Positions 53,615 through 62,048 of a DNA stretch of 64,000 nt are shown here, piece after piece. The stretch covers positions 317,298 through 381,297 of the forward strand of contig JAQUVW010000002.1 of NCBI GenBank assembly GCA_028693235.1, read 5' to 3'. Positions within the stretch are counted from its first letter, which is position 1. The number at the start of each line of letters is the position of its first letter. Below the pieces are notes generated by a model. The model made no database searches. It saw only the letters and a list, made by a program, of their open reading frames with translations, and had not been told where the DNA came from. The stretch comes from Candidatus Gastranaerophilales bacterium. GTDB taxonomy: Bacteria > Cyanobacteriota > Vampirovibrionia > Gastranaerophilales > Gastranaerophilaceae. A program made the translations under genes and the position numbers.

Positions 53615-54982
53615 ATGAAAAAGATAATTTTTATTTTTATACTATTTACTGTCTTCGGAATGTTTAATTCCTCTTATGCAAAAGAAAACATCGAGAATTC
53701 ATATAGATTGCAATATCTGAATATTCCGTTTTGGTCCAACTTTAACGATGAAATATTGATAGATGGTTTGAGTAAATTATATGACAATAACAATGACCTC
53801 AAGGTAACTTCGCTAAAGGTCTCGGAGGCTCAACGTTTAGTCAAAATGTCATTTGCTAACGAATTGCCAAACATTGGCTTTAACGGATATGTAGGGCACG
53901 TCTTTAAATCTTCAGATGAGGTTTTTGGCGATATTACTATCCCTGATTATACCGAGTCTCATTTTTTGCTTCCTTTATCTATGAATTATGAGATTGATAT
54001 TTGGGGCAAAAATCATTTGAAAACAAAGTCACAATATAAAAATCTGGAAATGGTTAAACAAGATGAAAAATCGGTTTATATATCACTTACATCAACCTTT
54101 GCGGGCGATTATTTTACTTTAATAAAGATAGACAAGTTGATTTCTATACAAAAAGAGCTCATCTCTGTTCAGCTAAAATTGTGCGATGCTGTTAAAAAAC
54201 GCTACGAAATCGGGACTGCAAACATCAATGACGTAATTGAAACCCAAAAAGATTTGACGTACCTTACAGAAAGAATGCAATTCTTAGAAGAAAAACAAGA
54301 TGTCTTGCAAAATCAAATCAATGTTTTGCTTGCAGATAGAGCTTTTTCGCCTGTTCAACGTATGCCATACGAAAAAATAGATATGAGTCTCCCAATTCCT
54401 CAAACTATACAAATAGATAGCATTTCTTCAAGACCTGACTGGATAAAATCAGAATTGAACCTCGAAAGAATAGGCATAAATGTAAAAGTTGCGAAAAAAG
54501 AGTTATTACCGAGTTTCGTTCTTAACGGCAATTTGGGGTTTAATGCTTATAGCATTGCCTCGTCTAACACTTTTCTTGCAAATCTCGGCGTTGCTCCAAC
54601 GATGGATTTGTTTATGGGTGGCAGAAAAATTCAATTTTTAAAACTTCAAAAAGATAATTATGAAATAGGCTTGCAACACTACAACAAAGTGGTTTTGACG
54701 TCTATACAAGAAACAAATGATGCTCTTTATTCTTTAAAATCTACCCATAAAAAATATCTTATTTCTAATAATCGTTATAATCTTGATACACACAAGCTGT
54801 CTTTGGTTCAAAGACAAGAAAACATAGGAACAGCCGATAATGTGGACTTATTGATTAAAAGGCAGGAGCAACTATTGTCTGAGCAAAATGCTGTTTCTTT
54901 AAAAATAAATGAGATAATTGCTTTCATAAATTTATATCAAGCACTGGGCGGTATGAATTTGTACCAAGTTGAAAAAATATAG
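53615..54982 (+). CDS. TolC-like outer membrane efflux protein
   Basis: A 455-residue outer-membrane factor: signal peptide cleaved after SYA, then two repeats of the helical OEP domain with GFNGYVGH and GFNAYSI (beta segments), YEIDIWGKNH and TMDLFMGGRK (domain starts), and paired helices with KRYEIGTANINDVIETQ and RQENIGTADNVDLLIKR, the repeated hallmark of TolC proteins. It completes the efflux system on the opposite strand. GGTGG precedes the ATG. The presence of this protein shows an outer membrane. Confidence 0.92.
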   Translation: MKKIIFIFILFTVFGMFNSSYAKENIENSYRLQYLNIPFWSNFNDEILIDGLSKLYDNNNDLKVTSLKVSEAQRLVKMSFANELPNIGFNGYVGHVFKSSDEVFGDITIPDYTESHFLLPLSMNYEIDIWGKNHLKTKSQYKNLEMVKQDEKSVYISLTSTFAGDYFTLIKIDKLISIQKELISVQLKLCDAVKKRYEIGTANINDVIETQKDLTYLTERMQFLEEKQDVLQNQINVLLADRAFSPVQRMPYEKIDMSLPIPQTIQIDSISSRPDWIKSELNLERIGINVKVAKKELLPSFVLNGNLGFNAYSIASSNTFLANLGVAPTMDLFMGGRKIQFLKLQKDNYEIGLQHYNKVVLTSIQETNDALYSLKSTHKKYLISNNRYNLDTHKLSLVQRQENIGTADNVDLLIKRQEQLLSEQNAVSLKINEIIAFINLYQALGGMNLYQVEKI

Positions 54983-55050
54983 CGAAGCTTTGTTATTACG
55001 TTTGTAATAAAAATTTACATTGTTTTTATAAAAATACATCTAATTCACTC

Positions 55051-55079
55051 TTGCGAAAGGTTTGCATTTGTGTTACAAT
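55051..55079 (+). promoter_or_regulatory. Candidate promoter of the NAGPA-family gene
   Basis: TTGCGA (55051-55056), 17-base spacer, TACAAT (55074-55079). A start near 55086 gives a short leader that contains the AAGGA ribosome site. Confidence 0.55.
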
Positions 55080-55103
55080 AGTAGTATAAGGAAAGTATGA
55101 ATT

Positions 55104-56384
55104 ATGTACGCGCTGTTATTAGAAGAACAAAAACGTTTCGAGAAAATAGCGGTTAACTCTATCTACTGTATGTTGGCACTGGCGATTTTCTCAGGACAAG
55201 CTTTGTTTACTAATAACTCTCTTTTTGCTCACGAAACAATATCTCCTTCGATGGGTGCGGGGTTGTATTCAACGAAGCTTCCGCCTGCTAATCAGCCTAG
55301 CCTTGCAGTCGAGAAAAACAAATGGGATAAGAATATTCGGCAGAAATACAGAAATGCAAGGATTACCTATGTCGATAGCGGCATTGTTCATGTGAAATTA
55401 ACAAAATATATAAATTCTCAGCCTATTAAAATTAATGTAGTGGAAGTTAACAGAAAAATTAATCCAAATATTGAACTGGCTCCGGCTCTTGCCTCTAGTA
55501 CTTTAGCCAGAAAAGCAACAATAAGGAATATTGCTCAAAAGAACAATGCTGTAGTTGCTGTAAACGGGACTTATTTCAAGCCTCAATCAGGAGTGCCTTT
55601 GGGGACTTTGATGATAGACAAAAAAATATTGACGGGTCCTATTTACAACAGAGTTGCGATGGGAATCGGCGAAAACGATTTTAAAATGGCAAGAGTTGAA
55701 TTTGACGGAAAAATACATAACTTATTTACAAGTGTACCAATAGACAATATTAACCAGCCGAGGATGCTTGCAACCCATGTTTTGGCATATACGAGGGACT
55801 GGGGGCAATATTCTCCACCCACGCCAAAGTATGGGGTTCAGATGGCTATTCAAGATGGCAAAATCATACAAATTTCAGACGGCTCAATTCAAATTCCTAA
55901 AGATGGATATGTTATATCCGGTCCAAAAGAAAAATTGAAGCCGTTTTTTAATGGAAAAAGTGTACAAATAGACATTAATACTTCACCAAATTGGAATGAT
56001 ATGAAGCACATAGTCAGTGGTGGCCCTTATCTTGTTAAAGACGGCAATCTCTTTGTTGATACAGCAGCTCAAAAATTGAATGCTATATCAGGTAAAAACC
56101 CTAGAACTGCAATAGGCTACACGGCAGATAACAACTTTATAATTGTGACAATCGATGGGCGGGAGCAATCTTCTGTCGGCGTAAATATCTGGGATTTGGC
56201 GAAAATAATGAAATCTTTCGGCTGCTACAACGCTATGAATCTTGATGGCGGCGGCTCAAGCGTTATGTATGTTAAAGGAAACATTGTAAACGCTCCGGCA
56301 GTCAAAGGCGGAATCGCTCTAAGTAACGCATTCACTGTCTCAATAACTCCTGATACGAAAATATCTTATGACGAAAGAGAATGA
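55104..56384 (+). CDS. Phosphodiester glycosidase (NAGPA/DUF2233) family protein
   Basis: A 426-residue exported or membrane-anchored protein: hydrophobic segment at about residues 18-38 after a charged N-terminus, then a region of about 90 residues, then the NAGPA domain (about 130-420). Domain blocks: AVNGTYFKPQSGVPLG, GGPYLVKDG, NPRTAIGY, VTIDGREQSSVGV and the signature NLDGGGSSVMYVKG. Bacterial members are periplasmic and linked to exopolysaccharide or cell-wall glycan processing. Ribosome site AAGGA. Ends one base before the convergent XRE gene. Confidence 0.9.
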   Translation: MYALLLEEQKRFEKIAVNSIYCMLALAIFSGQALFTNNSLFAHETISPSMGAGLYSTKLPPANQPSLAVEKNKWDKNIRQKYRNARITYVDSGIVHVKLTKYINSQPIKINVVEVNRKINPNIELAPALASSTLARKATIRNIAQKNNAVVAVNGTYFKPQSGVPLGTLMIDKKILTGPIYNRVAMGIGENDFKMARVEFDGKIHNLFTSVPIDNINQPRMLATHVLAYTRDWGQYSPPTPKYGVQMAIQDGKIIQISDGSIQIPKDGYVISGPKEKLKPFFNGKSVQIDINTSPNWNDMKHIVSGGPYLVKDGNLFVDTAAQKLNAISGKNPRTAIGYTADNNFIIVTIDGREQSSVGVNIWDLAKIMKSFGCYNAMNLDGGGSSVMYVKGNIVNAPAVKGGIALSNAFTVSITPDTKISYDERE

Positions 56385-56648
56385 TTAATCTTCAGGTGAT
56401 AAAAAGTCACTAGGCAATTCTTTTTCAACTGCTGCAAAAAATTTTGAAGGGCTTATTCCATAAGCTTTTAATATTTTATATAGTGAAAAAATCTTTCCGC
56501 TTTTTTTCGCAAGTTCAATATTGCTCAAAGTTGAAGCAGGAATAGAATATTCATTACAAAAAAGATTCAAGCTTTTGCCTGATTTATTGCTTATATCTAC
56601 CATCACTTTGGCTATTGCTTTTGCAAGTATTTTTTCGTCGTGTTGCAT
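56385..56648 (-). CDS. XRE-type helix-turn-helix regulator
   Basis: An 87-residue protein with an HTH (about residues 27-52: LNLFCNEYSIPASTLSNIELAKK) and a third helix LYKILKAYGISPSKFF. No effector domain. It is divergent from the prepilin gene 119 bases away, so it probably regulates that gene. A similar but decayed regulator is divergent from the prepilin at 24240. No clear ribosome site. Confidence 0.85.
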   Translation of the reverse strand: MQHDEKILAKAIAKVMVDISNKSGKSLNLFCNEYSIPASTLSNIELAKKSGKIFSLYKILKAYGISPSKFFAAVEKELPSDFLSPED

Positions 56649-56767
56649 AACATAAATAATGCTATAACCAAATTAATATATCCGCCTTGGCGGAAAGATG
56701 ATTGTGCAGGCTTGTATTTACTAGCGATAAGTGTTATCATGGTAAAATCGTGATTAAGGAGCTCTAA

Positions 56768-57352
56768 ATGAAAAAATGTAAAGCATTTACCTTGGCAGAA
56801 GTTTTGATTACATTGGTTATTATCGGCGTAATCGCAGCGATGACGATACCTGCATTATTGAATAATACTAATAAACAAGAATATAGAACTGGTGCGAAAA
56901 AAGCTTTATCTGTATTGAACCAAGCTGTATCACAACACTATGCTTTGACTGGGGAAACACTTGACGATATAATTAATAATTGTGATTATGACTCAGATTG
57001 TGTTTATGATGAATTCTGGTCAAAAAGATTTAATGTTGCTTCAACTGCTTCATCTTCTGATGCTTATCACTATGGAGATGTTATCGTTTACACAACTGAC
57101 GGAATTGCTTACAGTTATGAAAGTGATTTTTATTCTATTTCTGTTGATGTAAATGGTGAAAAAGGTCCCAATATGGTTACTACTAATCCTAATGATGTTA
57201 AAGACGGCTTTAGATATGGACGTGTTTATAATGATGATTTAGGCGGTTGGCAAAATTCAATAATACCTTGTGAAGAGAGTGGCACAGCAGGTGTTATTTT
57301 AGATAGCATTGATGATGATACCTATTATGGAGAAGGGTGCATCGCATCATAA
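56768..57352 (+). CDS. Type IV prepilin-like protein
   Basis: A 194-residue protein starting MKKCKAFTLAEVLITLVII: short basic leader, FTLAE signature and membrane helix nearly identical to the pilin at 24240 through AAMTIPALLNNTNKQE. The acidic, Tyr/Asp-rich body has cysteine pairs (CDYDSDC and two near the end) and the block VDVNGEKGPN. Probable pilus subunit or pseudopilin. Ribosome site AAGGAG. Divergent from the XRE regulator. Confidence 0.9.
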   Translation: MKKCKAFTLAEVLITLVIIGVIAAMTIPALLNNTNKQEYRTGAKKALSVLNQAVSQHYALTGETLDDIINNCDYDSDCVYDEFWSKRFNVASTASSSDAYHYGDVIVYTTDGIAYSYESDFYSISVDVNGEKGPNMVTTNPNDVKDGFRYGRVYNDDLGGWQNSIIPCEESGTAGVILDSIDDDTYYGEGCIAS

Positions 57353-57362
57353 CATCTTAAAA

Positions 57363-57800
57363 CTACTTCTCAACCATAAATGTCACAGGACCGTCGTTGA
57401 TTAAAGATACTTCCATCATAGCTTGAAACTTGCCGGTTTCGATTTTGAGGTTGGAACGTTTCATTAGTGAAACAAAATATTCATAAAGCTTGTTCGCTTC
57501 TTTAGGCGGTGCTGCCTTATCAAAACTCGGACGAGTCCCTTTTTTGCAATCGCCGCACAATGTAAACTGCGAAACTACCAAAATATCCCCTTTAGTATCA
57601 ATGACGGAAAGGTTCATTTTTGCGTTTTTATCTTCAAAAATACGCAATTTCAAAAGTTTTTCTGCAAGAAGTTCGGCGTTTTTTTCTGTGTCTTCTTTTT
57701 CAACACCGAGCAAAATTAACAATCCATTGTTGACTGATGAGTACAATTCACCCTCAATTGAAACGGATGCAGCTTTTACACGTTGTATAAGTGCTTTCAT
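57363..57800 (-). CDS. dtd: D-aminoacyl-tRNA deacylase
   Basis: A 145-residue enzyme that removes D-amino acids (and glycine mischarged on tRNA-Ala) from tRNA. The active-site SQFTL and the C-terminal NDGPVTFMVEK (Gly-cisPro region) are present, with QRVKAASVSIEG at the N-terminus. It overlaps the M20 peptidase stop by 1 base, so it is the third gene of a small operon. Confidence 0.96.
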   Translation of the reverse strand: MKALIQRVKAASVSIEGELYSSVNNGLLILLGVEKEDTEKNAELLAEKLLKLRIFEDKNAKMNLSVIDTKGDILVVSQFTLCGDCKKGTRPSFDKAAPPKEANKLYEYFVSLMKRSNLKIETGKFQAMMEVSLINDGPVTFMVEK

Positions 57801-59044
57801 TATTGAGCCTCGTTAAAGACCAAAAATAATGCCTTGATAAATTCATAACCTTTTAACAGTGATTTCCAGTCCATTTGCTCGTTTGTAGAATGCATATTGT
57901 AAACGTCGGCAGCACCTAATAAATAAGGCTTGATTGTTTTTCCGTATTTATTTTTAGCGTTTGCATAAATGTGGGTTTCAGCTCCTGCGTGGAAAGATGA
58001 AATTTCTATCGGTAAACCACATTTTTTAGAGGCAATTTTTGCAAGATTTGGGATAGTTTCATCATCACTTTTTTCAAAAGGCAAAAGGTGAATTTCTTTT
58101 ATCAGTTCCGCTGTTGCGAGTCCTTTATATTTTTTGTTGAAGTTGTCAATAATTGTTTGTATTTCAGCTATTAGGTCTAATTCAGCATTTTTGTCGGTGC
58201 TTCTTACTGAATAAACAATTCCTGCGTCAGTATTTATAATATTGGTCGCAGAGCCGTCAAGAATTGCTGATTGGAAGTTTTCAGGGACTTGCCCTTTGTC
58301 TTTTATATCCTCAAGAGCAGGTTTTACGCCACCTCCAATTATAGCTCCTGCGTTGATTGAGGTTACTACGCCAAGCTCGTCTTTTTTGTAAACACCTTGA
58401 GGGATATCATTAATCAATTCGCCTAAGAGTTTTATGGCATTTAGTCTTTTTTTGTCGCCGATGTCGTTTCCGGAGTGTCCACCGATTAGGGCTTTTACGT
58501 TTACTGTAATTTTAGTAAAACTTGCACCTGAAACTTGAACTTGCCCGATTTTATCAGCGTCTAAAACAAGTACATATTCAGAGTCGATTTTGTCCATTTC
58601 AACGTGCTCAATTCCTGTCATAGAATGTTCTTCATCTCTTGTGAAGGTAATTTCAATTCCTCCGTGTTTTATGTTTTTGTCGGCATTTATTTCCATTGCC
58701 AACATAATAGCAGAGGCAACGCCTGCTTTATCATCAGCACCTAGAGTCCTTTTTTTGTCCGTTTCAATTATGTTTCCATTCACTACCATATTGATAGGGC
58801 TGTCGTCGCCGATTACATCCATGTGCGAACTGAACATTATCGGAGCTTTAGTCGGGTCACTAGCTGCTACTTTTGCTTTTACATTTCCGTAAGAATCAAG
58901 ATGAGCTTCAATATTATTTTCTTTAAAAATCTCAAGTATTTTTGCAGAAACTTTTTCTTCTTTTAAAGAAGGTGATGGAATCTCCGCAAGTGTGCAGAAT
59001 AAATTTACCAATTTATGATTATCTCTAATTTCTTTTAAATTCAT
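57800..59044 (-). CDS. M20-family metallopeptidase (PepT-like)
   Basis: A 414-residue aminopeptidase/deacylase of the M20 family. Metal-binding residues are in order: SSHMDVIGD, TLGADDKAGVASA, FTRDEEHSMTG (catalytic Glu pair), LDADKIGQ and FHAGAETH near the C-terminus; the dimerisation lid lies between. Resembles the PepT-like tripeptidase group. ATG at 59044 is preferred to 59059: it lies one base after the stop of the zinc-ribbon gene and has an AGG upstream. Cytoplasmic. Confidence 0.92.
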   Translation of the reverse strand: MNLKEIRDNHKLVNLFCTLAEIPSPSLKEEKVSAKILEIFKENNIEAHLDSYGNVKAKVAASDPTKAPIMFSSHMDVIGDDSPINMVVNGNIIETDKKRTLGADDKAGVASAIMLAMEINADKNIKHGGIEITFTRDEEHSMTGIEHVEMDKIDSEYVLVLDADKIGQVQVSGASFTKITVNVKALIGGHSGNDIGDKKRLNAIKLLGELINDIPQGVYKKDELGVVTSINAGAIIGGGVKPALEDIKDKGQVPENFQSAILDGSATNIINTDAGIVYSVRSTDKNAELDLIAEIQTIIDNFNKKYKGLATAELIKEIHLLPFEKSDDETIPNLAKIASKKCGLPIEISSFHAGAETHIYANAKNKYGKTIKPYLLGAADVYNMHSTNEQMDWKSLLKGYEFIKALFLVFNEAQ

Positions 59045-59045
59045 A

Positions 59046-59225
59046 TCAAAATGCCTCAAAAAATCTTGTATCGGTACCGCCTTCTCCGATTTTTACTTTA
59101 ACAGAACGCATGCAACGGGGACAACGACCCACGTAAGCGGTTTTGTCAGAATTTTCATAAATTCTTCCATATACGTTGCAGCATTTGTATAATATGCCGA
59201 TATATTTCTTTGGAGTGCGTTCCAT
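59046..59225 (-). CDS. Small zinc-ribbon protein, 59 residues
   Basis: ATG at 59225 (minus) to TGA at 59046 encodes 59 residues: MERTPKKYIGILYKCC near the start and GRCPRCMRSVKVKIGEGG, then a tail DTRFFEAF. CC and CPRC give a plausible four-cysteine zinc site. A longer open frame on the same strand (to 59284) is a shadow. It ends one base before the M20 start, so it heads the operon with the peptidase and dtd. No ribosome site, but TATAAT lies exactly 6 bases before the ATG, so it may be leaderless. Confidence 0.8.
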   Translation of the reverse strand: MERTPKKYIGILYKCCNVYGRIYENSDKTAYVGRCPRCMRSVKVKIGEGGTDTRFFEAF

Positions 59226-59231
59226 AGGTTT

Positions 59232-59237
59232 ATTATA
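59232..59237 (-). promoter_or_regulatory. -10 box 6 bases before the zinc-ribbon ATG
   Basis: TATAAT (59232-59237, minus strand) preceded by TTGAC, spaced as for mutS2 and ruvC. Confidence 0.5.
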
Positions 59238-59299
59238 GTCAATTTGTTTTTATAAATCCATACAAAAAATCTTAAATCCAACAAAAGAACGACCTTTTT

Positions 59300-59328
59300 T
59301 TGTACTTTTTCAAAAAAATTGCTATAAT
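59300..59328 (+). promoter_or_regulatory. Promoter of the RHH/cytidylyltransferase operon
   Basis: TTGTAC (59300-59305), 17-base spacer, TATAAT (59323-59328) with an extended TGC in front. Very close to the sigma-70 consensus. Confidence 0.8.
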
Positions 59329-59366
59329 ATATAAAAGATTATATTACTTAGGAGAGGACTGTTTTT

Positions 59367-59552
59367 ATGGCAAGAATTTTGGTTTCAATGCCCGATAAAT
59401 TTTTAAATAAAATAGATAAGATGGCTGGCGATGAGCAAAGAACAAGAAGTGAACTTATTCGAGAGGCTTTAAGGAGCTATATCAAGGGCACAAAAGTTAA
59501 AGGTTCATTAAAAACCGATAAAGCGGCACAGTTATTGGAAGAGATTTTGTAA
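59367..59552 (+). CDS. Ribbon-helix-helix (CopG-type) regulator
   Basis: A 61-residue RHH protein: strand ARILVSMPDKFLNKID, then helices EQRTRSELIREALRSYIKG. Such proteins bind DNA as dimers and often autoregulate. Ribosome site AGGAGAGGA. Its stop is immediately followed by the ATG of the cytidylyltransferase, so the pair is translationally coupled. Confidence 0.9.
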   Translation: MARILVSMPDKFLNKIDKMAGDEQRTRSELIREALRSYIKGTKVKGSLKTDKAAQLLEEIL

Positions 59553-60245
59553 ATGGAAATTTTATCAATTATTCCGGCACGTGCAGGTTCTAAGGGAATC
59601 CCGGGGAAGAATATTAAAATGCTTGCAGGTAAGCCTCTTATTGCTCATACGATAGAAGCTTCACTAAAGTCAAAATATATAACTCGCACGGTACTTTCTA
59701 CAGAGAGTTCAAAGATAAAAGATATAGCTTTGAGTTTTGGCTCTGAAGTTGTTGACAGACCTGTAGAATTGGCTCAAGACGAAACAAAAACGGCTCCTGT
59801 AATGTTGCAGGTTTTAGATTATCTTGAAAAAAACGAAAATTATGTTCCGGATGCAGTTGTTCTTTTGCAAGCAACTTGTCCTTTACGTGACGCAAAGCAA
59901 ATTGACGAGGCTTTTAAGCTTTATTTTGATAATGATTGTGATTCTGTGTTCGCAGTAAGGCGACTCGGATATACGCATGCTTATTGGCGTTTAAATATTG
60001 AAACGGGAAAGCCCGAAGGTATGTATAACTACAGAGAACGCCCTCGTCGTCAAGACACTCACAGGCATTATCCGAGTTTTGTTGAGACCGGATCGATTTA
60101 CATAATAAAAACGGAAATAATGAAAAAAGTGAAAGACTTCATCGGGGAAAATCCGATGTTTTATCTATCCCCTGAAACTGTTGATATAGATACGGTTGAA
60201 GATTTCGCAACAGCTGAAAGCCTTATTTTGCAAACTTCTACATAA
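59553..60245 (+). CDS. CMP-sialic-acid-type cytidylyltransferase (NeuA/PseF/LegF family)
   Basis: A 230-residue enzyme that activates a nine-carbon sugar acid with CTP. The N-terminal IPARAGSKGIPGKNIKMLAGKP is the CTP-binding signature; QATCPLRDAKQIDEA and ETGSIYI are family blocks. The sugar could be sialic, pseudaminic or legionaminic acid; the sugar-making genes (neuB/neuC types) are not in the window. It is controlled with an RHH protein, which is uncommon for this enzyme. Confidence 0.9.
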   Translation: MEILSIIPARAGSKGIPGKNIKMLAGKPLIAHTIEASLKSKYITRTVLSTESSKIKDIALSFGSEVVDRPVELAQDETKTAPVMLQVLDYLEKNENYVPDAVVLLQATCPLRDAKQIDEAFKLYFDNDCDSVFAVRRLGYTHAYWRLNIETGKPEGMYNYRERPRRQDTHRHYPSFVETGSIYIIKTEIMKKVKDFIGENPMFYLSPETVDIDTVEDFATAESLILQTST

Positions 60246-60269
60246 TTTATAGTATTTTCAAAGTCCAAA

Positions 60270-60294
60270 AAAAGCCAGTCATTGACTGGCTTTT
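60270..60294 (+). terminator. Intrinsic terminator of the cytidylyltransferase operon
   Basis: AAAAGCCAGTC (60270-60280) pairs with GACTGGCTTTT (60284-60294) around an ATT loop. Confidence 0.9.
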
Positions 60295-60442
60295 CGGTGT
60301 ATAGCCTACTGGGACTTGACTTTTGATATTGATGTGTAAAAATTAATAATATCACGAAGGATTTTTTAAAAAAAATTGAGCCTCAATCAAGCCGAAAATT
60401 TTAATCAATTCTTTATTCAATTTACAATTAAAAAGGATTTAC

Positions 60443-61018
60443 ATGATTAGAAAGTTACTAATACTAACGCTAATAATGCTAACCACCCTTATCTCACTCC
60501 CACAAAACCAAGTAAAAGCCGAATCAGTAGTTACAATTAAGCAATCAATTGTAAAGCATTCGCTTGAGATGGGCATTGACCCTGCATTGGGTTTAAGTAT
60601 TGCAAAACAAGAATCAGGATTTTGCCACAACAAAAGAAGTTCTTACGGTGCAGTCGGCGTATTCCAATTGATGCCGCAAACAGCTAAAAAACTCGGATAC
60701 AATCCATATTATTTGAATGATAATATCCGTGGCGGTTTAATGTACTACAAAATGATGTACAAAATGTTTGGTTCTACTGAACTTGCATTGGCTGCATATA
60801 ATGCGGGTCCTGGCAATGTTAAAAAATATGGCGGAGTTCCTCCGTTTTCTGAAACAAGAAGATTTGTTTCTAATATCATGAATGAATATAATTACCAAAA
60901 AAGAAATCCGGACCCTGCTATTCACAAGTCACGTCAAAGTGCAAGCAGTTCTACTTTTAGACATCAAATGGATGTTGATGGGGTAATTACAAACTTTATG
61001 ATTAACCAAGCAATATAA
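60443..61018 (+). CDS. Lytic transglycosylase (SLT family)
   Basis: A 191-residue exported enzyme cleaving peptidoglycan glycan strands. Signal peptide with likely cleavage after VKA (residue 26); catalytic Glu57 in AKQESGF; SSYGAVGVFQLMPQTAKKLG and AYNAGPGNVKKYGG are the SLT landmarks. Ribosome site AAGGA. Monocistronic. Confidence 0.95.
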   Translation: MIRKLLILTLIMLTTLISLPQNQVKAESVVTIKQSIVKHSLEMGIDPALGLSIAKQESGFCHNKRSSYGAVGVFQLMPQTAKKLGYNPYYLNDNIRGGLMYYKMMYKMFGSTELALAAYNAGPGNVKKYGGVPPFSETRRFVSNIMNEYNYQKRNPDPAIHKSRQSASSSTFRHQMDVDGVITNFMINQAI

Positions 61019-61127
61019 TTTCAAACATTCTCGACAATTTATTTTTCTTAACAAATCAAAAAAGAGCGTTATGTTTGAAATACAATACATAAATAGCATA
61101 ACGACTTAACAGCAAGATGAGAAAGAT

Positions 61128-61808
61128 ATGTTTCACGAGATAAAAACACACGAAGTTACAACCGACGTAGTCATTTTTACTATTAAACAAGGCAAATTAT
61201 GCGTTTTGCTTGTAAAACGTGCTCACGAGCCTTTTAAAGAAAAATGGGCGATTCCGGGTGGTTTTATCAGATTGTCAGAAAATCTAGATAATGCGGCTTT
61301 GCGTATTTTGAAAGAAAAAACTAATGTTGAAAATATTTATTTGGAACAATTATATACCTTCGGTGATCCATTGCGTTACCCGAATGCCAGAGTCATAACT
61401 TGTGCTTACTTTGCATTAATTCGTTCTGATGATATTGAGCTTTCTTTCGAAGATAGTTCTGAAATTATAGAAGTTCAATGGCACGGTGTGTATGATTTGC
61501 CTGCTTTGGCTTTCGACCACAAAGAAATCATTGAGTATTCATTAAAAAGAATGAGAGAACGTTTAGAATTTTGCCCGATTGCGTTCCAATTGCTTCCCGA
61601 AAAATTTACGTTGACAGAATTGCAAAAGTCTTATGAATTGATTTGGGACAAAAAACTTGATAAACGAAACTTTAGAAAGAAAGTTTTAACAGGTGCAATC
61701 TTGAGAGAACTTGACGAATATACAAAATCAGGCTCAAAAAGACCTGCAAGATTGTATTCTTTCGACAACATAACCTTAAATTCTAAAAGAGGTCACTTCT
61801 TCTCGTAA
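61128..61808 (+). CDS. NrtR-like regulator: degenerate NUDIX domain plus winged helix
   Basis: A 226-residue protein. Residues 8-140 form a NUDIX fold with the box GFIRLSENLDNAALRILKEK (45-64) in which the catalytic REUxEExGU part reads RILKEKTNV, so hydrolase activity is unlikely. Residues about 150-226 form a winged helix (LTELQKSYELIWDKKLDKRNFRKKV). This is the layout of NrtR regulators, which bind ADP-ribose-like ligands and control NAD metabolism; no NAD gene lies next to it. Own terminator. Confidence 0.88.
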   Translation: MFHEIKTHEVTTDVVIFTIKQGKLCVLLVKRAHEPFKEKWAIPGGFIRLSENLDNAALRILKEKTNVENIYLEQLYTFGDPLRYPNARVITCAYFALIRSDDIELSFEDSSEIIEVQWHGVYDLPALAFDHKEIIEYSLKRMRERLEFCPIAFQLLPEKFTLTELQKSYELIWDKKLDKRNFRKKVLTGAILRELDEYTKSGSKRPARLYSFDNITLNSKRGHFFS

Positions 61809-61839
61809 GATTTATAAATGATAATATTTATTATTTTGA

Positions 61840-61862
61840 GGTAGGCGTCAAGCCTGCCTTTT
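61840..61862 (+). terminator. Intrinsic terminator of the NrtR-like gene
   Basis: GGTAGGC (61840-61846) pairs with GCCTGCC (61852-61858, one G-T wobble) around GTCAA, then TTTT. Confidence 0.85.
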
Positions 61863-62048
61863 AAGCTTGTGAGAGTAGAATAAGTGTAGCATCTTGTTTT
61901 GTAAATCTTTTTAAAATTTTTGTTATTTTCGTAAACATTTTGAGATTTTAAACCCCAATTGTGGTAACCTAATTGTATAAACAAATGGAAGACCAATTGG
62001 TTAAAAGTTAGATTATTAGACAGTTTTGAGTCAAGGAGATTTATTATA

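Noticed and set aside
54993-55010. TTATTAC/GTAATAA hairpin after the tolC-like gene
   Set aside because: Weak AT-only stem without a T run; not convincing as a terminator.
59093-59284. 63-residue open frame on the minus strand
   Set aside because: It is a shadow of the 59-residue zinc-ribbon gene in another frame on the same strand; the latter has paired cysteines and fits the operon.
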